Shown here in pieces: positions 6,897 to 12,260 of a stretch of DNA of 12,260 bases. A program made the position numbers and the translations under genes. Origin of the DNA: Modestobacter sp. (lineage in GTDB: Bacteria; Actinomycetota; Actinomycetes; Mycobacteriales; Geodermatophilaceae); the NCBI GenBank assembly GCA_025963425.1, contig JAOPUQ010000056.1:1-12260 (forward strand). Reading direction: 5' to 3'. Position 1 is the stretch's first letter; each line of letters starts with the position of its first letter. Below the pieces are notes generated by a model, which searched no databases, was not told where the DNA came from, and was given only the letters and a program-made list of their open reading frames with translations.

Positions 6897-7931
6897 ATGG
6901 CAGCTGTGAGAACGGATCCGCCCGGGGTGTCGGTGCCCGCGCTCGAGGCATTCCTGGGCGAGACCGTCCCCGGCCTGGTGCACGGCCCGTTGCGGGTCGA
7001 CCTGCTGTCGGGGGGCAGGTCGAACCTGACGTACCTGCTCACGGATGGTCATCACCGCTGGGTACTGCGCCGACCGCCGCTGGGTCACGTGCTGGCGACC
7101 GCGCATGACATGGGCCGCGAGTACCGGGTGCTGCGCGCTCTGCACCCCACCGACGTGCCTGTGCCCAGGCCGCAGGTCAGTGCCGGGCCCGAGGTCCTCG
7201 GGGCCCCCTTCTACGTCATGGACTTCAGCGACGGGGTCGTCCTGCGGGACCGCCCGCAGCTGCAGGGCTTCAGCGGAGCCACGGCGACCGCGCTGGCCGA
7301 GACGCTCGTCGATGTTCTGGCCCGGCTGCACCGGGTCGACCCCGCGGCGGTGGGGCTGAGCGACCTGGGCCGGCCGCAGGGGTACCTGGAACGCCAGCTG
7401 CGCACGTGGGACCGGCAGTTGGCCGCATCGCACAGCCGAGACCTGCCTGACCTCGCCCGCCTGAGCGAGCGACTGGGACAGCGGCTGCCTGCTGGGCGGG
7501 CGACAGCGATCGTGCACGGGGACTACCGCCTGGACAACGTCGTCGTCGACCCGGCGACCGGCCGCATCGTCGCGGTGCTCGACTGGGAGATGGCCACGCT
7601 GGGCGACCCGTTGACCGACCTCGGCAGCACGGTCGTCTGGTGGGAAGGGATGCGGGGCCTGGACAGCCCTGTCGCCGCCGTCCCCGGCGACGTCGCCGGC
7701 TTCCCCGACAGCGACATGCTCGTGAACGCCTACAGCCAGCGGACCGGCCGAGACCTGTCGGAACTGCCCTGGTACCTGGGTTTCGCCTTCTACAAGATCG
7801 CTGCGATCTTCGAGGGCATCCACTACCGGTCACAGCAGGGACTCACCGTGGGCGAGGGCTTCGACCGGCTGGGCGCGATGGTGCCCGCGCTGGTCGAACG
7901 TGGACATGCTGCGCTCCGCGAATGGCCCTGA
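6897..7931 (+). CDS. ACAD10/11-type APH-fold kinase (LvaA-like), predicted 4-hydroxyacyl-CoA kinase
   Basis: A 344-residue protein of the aminoglycoside phosphotransferase/choline kinase fold. It has a nucleotide loop LSGGRSNLTYLL (38-49), the WVLRRPPLGHVLATAHDM segment (55-72) typical of the ACAD10/11 kinase group, the catalytic loop HGDYRLDN (207-214, Asp209, Asn214) and the metal-binding VLDWEMATLGDP (227-238, Asp229). In animals this domain is fused to the dehydrogenase in ACAD10/11. In Pseudomonas it is LvaA, which phosphorylates 4-hydroxyvaleryl-CoA before LvaC acts. Here the two are separate genes 1 kb apart, both next to near-identical operators. Start choice is uncertain: GTG 6891, ATG 6897 and GTG 6906 share the frame. 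ATG 6897 is given, but GTG 6906 has GGGG at 6893-6896 at better spacing. It is unlikely to be an antibiotic resistance gene. Confidence 0.9.
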   Translation: MAAVRTDPPGVSVPALEAFLGETVPGLVHGPLRVDLLSGGRSNLTYLLTDGHHRWVLRRPPLGHVLATAHDMGREYRVLRALHPTDVPVPRPQVSAGPEVLGAPFYVMDFSDGVVLRDRPQLQGFSGATATALAETLVDVLARLHRVDPAAVGLSDLGRPQGYLERQLRTWDRQLAASHSRDLPDLARLSERLGQRLPAGRATAIVHGDYRLDNVVVDPATGRIVAVLDWEMATLGDPLTDLGSTVVWWEGMRGLDSPVAAVPGDVAGFPDSDMLVNAYSQRTGRDLSELPWYLGFAFYKIAAIFEGIHYRSQQGLTVGEGFDRLGAMVPALVERGHAALREWP

Positions 7932-7979
7932 CCGGTCGCACGCCGGACGTCTGACAACTCGCGGGCGACGCGACACGAT

Positions 7980-7997
7980 GTGACCACGGTGGTTCAC
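7980..7997. repeat. Near-palindrome at the junction between catabolic cluster and core flank
   Basis: GTGACCAC and GTGGTTCAC face each other around one G, with a single extra T in the right arm. It lies in the 68-bp gap after the kinase gene, exactly where homology to the truncated NuoF-like protein begins. It could be a scar, an attachment or end sequence, an operator or chance. Confidence 0.3.
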
Positions 7998-7999
7998 CC

Positions 8000-8314
8000 C
8001 TGGCCGCCTCCGCGGCCGGCCAGTGCGGGCCCTGCCTCAACGGCCTGCCCCGGATCACCGCCGCGCTGGACCTGCTCGCCCGCCCCGGCGGGCCGCCGCA
8101 CACCCGGGCCCCGCTGCTGGATGACGTCGCCCGGTGGTCCGGGCTCGTCGTCGGCCGCGGCGCCTGCGCCCATCCCGACGGCACCGTCCGTCTGGTGGCC
8201 AGCGCGCTGCGGGTGTTCGGCGGCGAGCTGGCGGCGCACGCCGCCGGCTGGTGCACCGGTGCCCCCGGGGCGCCGGCCTTCCTACCCGTTCCCCGCATGG
8301 GGGCCGCGGCATGA
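8000..8314 (+). pseudogene. C-terminal remnant of a NuoF-like iron-sulfur flavoprotein, 5' part lost
   Basis: The frame reads LAASAAGQCGPCLNGLPRIT, then GLVVGRGACAHPDGTVRL, then ELAAHAAGWC. This is the C-terminal iron-sulfur binding region of a NADH-ubiquinone oxidoreductase F-like protein, with cysteines in QCGPC and GRGAC. About 104 codons remain before TGA 8312-8314. The same frame has a stop at 7952-7954 and no ATG or GTG start between it and the conserved part, so the several hundred N-terminal residues with FMN and NADH sites are missing. The stop overlaps the ferredoxin ATG as ATGA, the arrangement of a once-intact operon. The loss most likely came with insertion or recombination that placed the catabolic cluster upstream. 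It could still be translated as a fragment, but catalytic function is implausible. Confidence 0.82.
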
Positions 8315-8594
8315 GCGAGCGCCTGCGGGTGGACCCGATCGCCTGCTCCGGGCACGGCGTGTGCGCCGAGCTGCTGCCCGAGCGGATCGCCCTGGACGAG
8401 TGGGGCTACCCGCTGCTGGCGGCCGGCGACCTCCCCGCCGAGCTGCACCGCGACGCCCGACGGGCGGTCGCCGCCTGCCCGGCCCGCGCGCTGCGACTGG
8501 CACCGGCGCCCGCCGGACCGGTCCTGCGCGGGCTCCAGCCAGTTCCTCGCCGGCACACAGGGAACACGCAGGATCGGCGCGGACAGTCGATCCC

Positions 8595-8598
<4 letters not shown>
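8311..8598 (+). CDS. Single-cluster ferredoxin with CxxHxxC...CP motif
   Basis: A 95-residue small electron carrier. Cys12, His15 and Cys18 form CSGHGVC, and Cys56-Pro57 completes a CxxHxxC(n)CP motif. This is the actinobacterial ferredoxin type that binds a [3Fe-4S] cluster, or possibly a [4Fe-4S] cluster with the non-Cys residue as ligand. The domain ends near residue 65. The remaining tail (PVLRGLQPVPRRH onward) looks unstructured and may be read-through into leader sequence of the next gene. ATG 8311 overlaps the NuoF-remnant stop as ATGA, and its own stop (8596-8598) overlaps the next ATG the same way. It presumably served the now broken NuoF-like oxidoreductase, so it may have lost its partner here. 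Confidence 0.88.
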
Positions 8599-9334
<736 letters not shown>

Positions 9335-9338
<4 letters not shown>

Positions 9339-9361
9339 CCGCTCCCCCGCTCCCCCGGTGA
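9335..9361 (+). other. Eight-codon mini-ORF bridging response regulator and sensor kinase
   Basis: ATG 9335 overlaps the response regulator stop as ATGA, encodes MTAPPLPR, and its TGA (9359-9361) overlaps the GTG start (9358-9360) of the kinase as GTGA. The kinase has no visible Shine-Dalgarno, so ribosomes could be passed on by this tiny frame. It may equally be coincidence. Confidence 0.25.
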
Positions 9362-10893
9362 GCCGCGCCCGCCCGTCCTCGCTGCGCACCAGGCTGCTGG
9401 TGGCCTTCGTCGTGCCGCTGGTGGCCGTCCTGGCGCTGGTCGGGTTCGTCTCCACCACGGCGCTGCGCTCGGAGCTGGTCCAGCAGGTCGACGAGCGGCT
9501 GCAGAACGCCGGCTACCGGGCCACCGAGGCCGCCGAGGGCTACGGCGACGGCGACGGCGACGGCCCGCAGGCCTCGCCGCCCCCACCGCCTCCGGCCGGT
9601 GCCGACTCCGCCGGGGTCCCGGACTTCCTCAACGCCCGCGGGCAGGGCGAGGGCACCCTGACCGCGCGGGTGGTCGACGGCGTGTGCACCGACGCCGGCG
9701 TGGTGGGCGAGCGGTTCCAGACCGTGGAGCTGACCGCCGGCCAGCGGGCGCTGATCACCGACGTGCCCGCCGACGCGCAGCCGCACACCGTCCCCCTCGG
9801 CGGGAAGCTCGGCGACTACCGCGTGCTCGCCAGCACCACCCCGGGCGGCGAGGTCATCGTCGCCGGTCTGCCGTTGCGCAACACCTCCGATGCCATCCGC
9901 AACCTGGTGACCGTCGAGCTGGTCGTCGGCCTGCTCGGCCTGCTGGCCGCGGCGCTGGCCGCCGTCCTGGTCATCCGGCGCACGCTCCGGCCGCTGGACC
10001 GGGTGGCCACCACCGCGACCCGGGTGTCCGAGCTGCCGCTGTCCAGCGGGGAGGTGCAGCTCGCCGAGCGCGTGCCACCGGAGGACACCGACCCGCGCAC
10101 CGAGGTCGGCCAGGTCGGGACGGCGCTGAACCGGCTGCTCGACCACGTCGAGGGGTCGCTCGCCGCCCGGCAGACCTCCGAGATGCAGGTCCGCCAGTTC
10201 GTCGCCGACGCCAGCCACGAGCTGCGCACGCCGCTGGCCTCGATCCGCGGCTACGCCGAGCTGGTCCGCCGCCAGGGCGGCGACGAGGTGCCCGGCAACG
10301 TCGGTCACGCGCTGCGCCGGGTGGAGTCCGAGGCGCTGCGGATGTCGGACCTGGTCGAGGAGCTGCTGCTGCTGGCCCGGCTGGACGCCGGCCGGGAGCT
10401 GACCTGCGAGGAGGTCGACCTCACCGCGCTCGTCGTCGACGCGGTCAGCGACGCCCATGCCGCCGGCCCCGGGCACCGCTGGCAGGTCGACCTGCCCGGC
10501 ACCACCGTGCTGGTGCCCGGCGACCAGGCCCGGCTGCACCAGGTGCTGGCCAACCTGCTGGCCAACGCCCGCGCGCACACCCCCGAGGGGACGACGGCGA
10601 CCACCCGGCTCCGGGCCGAGGACGGCTCGGCGGTGCTCCAGGTCGTCGACGACGGCCCCGGCGTCCCCCCGGCGATCCTGGGCCACGTCTTCGAGCGCTT
10701 CGCCCGCGGCGACTCCTCCCGGTCCCGCCAGGCGGGCAGCACCGGGCTGGGGCTGGCGATCGTGCATGCCGTGGTCACCGCGCACGGCGGCACGGTCGCG
10801 GTCTCCAGCGAGCCGGGCCGCACCGTGTTCACCGTCCGCCTGCCGCACGCCACGGTGGCCCAGCACGGCCCCGAGGACGTCGAGGGCGACTGA
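9358..10893 (+). CDS. Sensor histidine kinase (membrane-bound, HAMP-HisKA-HATPase_c)
   Basis: A 511-residue sensor of the two-component pair. It has transmembrane helix 1 (about 13-35), an extracytoplasmic sensor (about 36-182) containing a low-complexity GDGDGDGP and a six-proline run (63-79), transmembrane helix 2 (about 183-206), a HAMP domain (about 207-265), HisKA with phospho-accepting His287 in FVADASHELRTPLASIRGY, and an ATPase domain with the N-box HQVLANLLANARAHTP (394-409), DDGPGVP (431-437) and STGLGLAIVH (461-470). The start is GTG 9358. No ribosome site is evident, and the mini-ORF overlapping this codon may supply coupling. It is convergent with the glycosyltransferase gene, 17 bp away. 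The single Cys110 in the sensor loop is notable but not interpretable. The signal sensed is unknown. Confidence 0.95.
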   Translation: MSRARPSSLRTRLLVAFVVPLVAVLALVGFVSTTALRSELVQQVDERLQNAGYRATEAAEGYGDGDGDGPQASPPPPPPAGADSAGVPDFLNARGQGEGTLTARVVDGVCTDAGVVGERFQTVELTAGQRALITDVPADAQPHTVPLGGKLGDYRVLASTTPGGEVIVAGLPLRNTSDAIRNLVTVELVVGLLGLLAAALAAVLVIRRTLRPLDRVATTATRVSELPLSSGEVQLAERVPPEDTDPRTEVGQVGTALNRLLDHVEGSLAARQTSEMQVRQFVADASHELRTPLASIRGYAELVRRQGGDEVPGNVGHALRRVESEALRMSDLVEELLLLARLDAGRELTCEEVDLTALVVDAVSDAHAAGPGHRWQVDLPGTTVLVPGDQARLHQVLANLLANARAHTPEGTTATTRLRAEDGSAVLQVVDDGPGVPPAILGHVFERFARGDSSRSRQAGSTGLGLAIVHAVVTAHGGTVAVSSEPGRTVFTVRLPHATVAQHGPEDVEGD

Positions 10894-10910
10894 ACCACAC
10901 CCCGGGCCGG

Positions 10911-11945
10911 TCAGGCGGGGACGCGGTCGGCCGCCACCTGCTCGTAGACCTGGGCGTGCACGGCCCGGACGGCCTCCCGCTGCTCGGCCCGCCAGGCGGC
11001 GTCGACGCGGGCCGGCGCCGGGCGGGTGAGCGCGGCCACCACCGCCGAGCTCAGCGAGGTCGGGTCCAGGCCGGTGGCGGCGTCGCTTCCGTAGACGACG
11101 ACGTCGGACCACTGCCCGGCGTGGTGGCCGCCGCTGGGGACCACGACGCGGGTGCCGGCGTCCCGGCACAGCTCGATCCAGCTGGAGTGGCTGCCGGCCA
11201 GGTCGGGCAGCACGGAGACGTGCAGCTCCTGCAGGTGGCGCACCCACTCGGCCGGCGAGATCGGCGCGCTGCGGTGCAGCTCGACGTCCCCGGCGTCGGC
11301 GAGGGCCAGCAGCTCGGGAAAGCCGGCCGCCAGGTCGACCCCGGGATGGACGTCGACGCGCAGCCGGCCGCCGCCGGACACCGCACCGGACAGCGCCCCG
11401 CGAACCAGGCCGGCATGCTCGGGTGCCTGCGGTCCCAGGCTCCCGAGGTGCACCCCGACGAGCCGGGTCTCCCGGCCGATCCCCGGCGTGGGGGCGGCCA
11501 GCGACGGGTGTGCCACCACGATCGCGGTGCGGCCGAACCGGTCGGCGATCTCGTCCGCGGCACCCGGGGTGAGGGTCAGGACCACCTCCGCGGTGGCCAG
11601 CAGCGCCCGCAGGTGGGCGCGGTGCCGGGAGCGCGAGCCGTCCCGGCCGGCCCGCAGCTGGTGCACGGTCACCACCAGCGGCACCCCGCAGCGCCGCACC
11701 GCAGCCGTCCAGGCGTCGAGCTCGCGGGCGGACATGTCCTCGTAGCCGGCGTGCACGTGCAGCACGTCGACCCCGGCGGCGGAGGCGCGCAGGTGGTCGG
11801 GGTCCAGCCAGGGGCTCGGCGTCGTCGCCGGCCCGACCCGGACGGCGTCGGCGGGCAGGACGGCGTCCACGTACGGGCCGCCGAACGGGACGCTGGCCAC
11901 CCGGAGGCCCGGTCGCCGGGGCCCGGCGGGCACTGCTGCGTTCAC
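10911..11945 (-). CDS. Glycosyltransferase-like protein (GT4/GT-B-like)
   Basis: A 344-residue protein with the outline of a GT-B glycosyltransferase: an N-terminal Rossmann half with VLHVHAGYED (61-70) and VVTVHQL (91-97), a central LTLTPGAADEIADRFGR (123-139), and a C-terminal half with VSVLPDLAGSHSSWIEL (243-259) followed by AGTRVVVPSGG (263-273). These match the acceptor-side and nucleotide-sugar-side landmarks of family 4-like transferases, but the usual C-terminal E-x7-E is not clear, so donor and acceptor are unknown. The start is GTG 11945, with AGGAGG at 11957-11962 and a rather long 11-bp spacer. It is shorter than typical GT4 members (near 370-400). It stands alone on the minus strand between the sensor kinase and pcaC, with no other sugar genes in view. 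Confidence 0.75.
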   Translation of the reverse strand: MNAAVPAGPRRPGLRVASVPFGGPYVDAVLPADAVRVGPATTPSPWLDPDHLRASAAGVDVLHVHAGYEDMSARELDAWTAAVRRCGVPLVVTVHQLRAGRDGSRSRHRAHLRALLATAEVVLTLTPGAADEIADRFGRTAIVVAHPSLAAPTPGIGRETRLVGVHLGSLGPQAPEHAGLVRGALSGAVSGGGRLRVDVHPGVDLAAGFPELLALADAGDVELHRSAPISPAEWVRHLQELHVSVLPDLAGSHSSWIELCRDAGTRVVVPSGGHHAGQWSDVVVYGSDAATGLDPTSLSSAVVAALTRPAPARVDAAWRAEQREAVRAVHAQVYEQVAADRVPA

Positions 11946-11965
11946 GCGTTCGGTCGCCTCCTGCG

Positions 11966-12002
11966 GTCGAGCACTGCGACAGCAGGGGCGGTGCTCCTCG
12001 AC
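11966..12002. other. Bulged inverted repeat in the glycosyltransferase leader
   Basis: GTCGAG-CAC (11966-11974) can pair with GTG and CTCGAC (11991-12002), leaving a 3-base bulge and a 16-base centre. It is just upstream of the AGGAGG ribosome site. It could be an operator or a leader stem, and chance is possible at this GC content. Confidence 0.2.
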
Positions 12003-12049
12003 GGTGGTGCGGCGGGTTCAGGAAAGCCGGCCGCAGCACGGTCTACCCG

Positions 12050-12079
12050 CGGTGGCCGTCGGTGAACCGACGGGCACCG
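12050..12079 (-). terminator. Strong stem-loop downstream of pcaC, candidate terminator
   Basis: CCGTCGG (12056-12062) pairs with CCGACGG (12067-12073) around a TGAA tetraloop. After one G-G mismatch, CGGTG (12050-12054) pairs with CACCG (12075-12079). It is a 12-bp stem in all, 60 bp past the pcaC stop. No T-run follows, which is common for actinobacterial terminators. Confidence 0.45.
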
Positions 12080-12138
12080 GTGAGCCGACCCGGACGAGGG
12101 AGTCCCCCGCCCGGTCCGCGCAGTTCCGCGGCAACCGG

Positions 12139-12260
12139 TCAGGACTGCGCGCGCAGCTCCGCGAGGATCGGCTTGGCCACCGCCAGCGCGTGGTTGGCCG
12201 CGGGCACCCCGGCGTAGACCGCGGTGTGCAGGCACACCTCGGCGATCTCCTCGTCGGTCA
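12139..12260 (-). CDS. pcaC: 4-carboxymuconolactone decarboxylase, C-terminal end (5' part outside window)
   Basis: The visible 39 codons read TDEEIAEVCLHTAVYAGVPAANHALAVAKPIL and end AELRAQS before TGA (12139-12141). This is the characteristic C-terminus of PcaC, which decarboxylates 4-carboxymuconolactone to 3-oxoadipate enol-lactone in the protocatechuate branch of the beta-ketoadipate pathway. The segment HTAVYAGVPAANHA holds the conserved His and the GxPAA motif of the carboxymuconolactone decarboxylase family. It could also be the C-terminal half of a PcaL fusion (enol-lactonase plus decarboxylase), since only the last part is visible. It appears unrelated to the catabolic cluster at the left, being separated by the two-component and glycosyltransferase genes. 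Confidence 0.85.
   Translation of the reverse strand, partial: TDEEIAEVCLHTAVYAGVPAANHALAVAKPILAELRAQS

Noticed and set aside
6897..7931. Aminoglycoside resistance phosphotransferase
   Set aside because: Same fold, but motifs and context (CoA ligase, ACAD10/11-type dehydrogenase, shared operators) fit the acyl-CoA kinase group.
7980..8594. A long N-terminal extension of the response regulator
   Set aside because: It lies over the NuoF remnant and ferredoxin, has no domain character, and the family starts close to the receiver at ATG 8595.
9541..9564. Tandem GGCGAC repeats
   Set aside because: They encode GDGDGDG in the sensor loop of the kinase and look like low-complexity coding sequence, not a separate repeat element.
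10894..10910. Terminator between the convergent kinase and glycosyltransferase genes
   Set aside because: Only 17 bp, with a short CCCGGGCCGG and no real stem-loop.

Overview
The window comes from a high-GC actinobacterium. The right flank (two-component system, single-cluster ferredoxin, pcaC) looks like Geodermatophilaceae or a close relative, but that is an impression from gene content and base composition and was not tested. No tRNA, rRNA, CRISPR array, transposase or integrase gene was seen.

Positions 1-7931 hold a catabolic cluster. From left to right: a PRISE-type enone reductase cut by the window edge (minus), an acyl-CoA synthetase (minus), a cyclase-family metallohydrolase (minus), a regulator with an N-terminal XRE-type and a C-terminal TetR-type DNA-binding domain (plus), an ACAD10/11-like acyl-CoA dehydrogenase (minus), a second regulator of the same unusual architecture (minus), and an ACAD10/11-like small-molecule kinase (plus). 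A CoA ligase, kinase and dehydrogenase of these subfamilies is the signature of 4-hydroxyacyl-CoA breakdown through a 4-phospho intermediate, as in the Pseudomonas lva (levulinate) pathway and human ACAD10/11. With the reductase and hydrolase added, I infer a route for an unsaturated lactone or a related 4-hydroxy or 4-keto acid.

Three near-copies of one 20-bp inverted repeat (half-site AACCGAGCGA or close) lie in the three control regions of this cluster: upstream of the hydrolase-ligase pair, of the dehydrogenase, and between the second regulator and the kinase. In the first two a good sigma-70-like promoter ends just before the repeat. This ties the genes into one likely regulon of the twin XRE-TetR repressors.

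Positions of about 7990-12260 look like core chromosome, visibly richer in GC. The flank begins with a beheaded remnant of a NuoF-like iron-sulfur flavoprotein, so the catabolic cluster probably replaced its 5' part. After it come a ferredoxin, an OmpR-type response regulator and its sensor kinase in a tightly overlapping plus-strand run, then a convergent glycosyltransferase-like gene, a strong stem-loop, and the 3' end of pcaC (4-carboxymuconolactone decarboxylase) at the edge.
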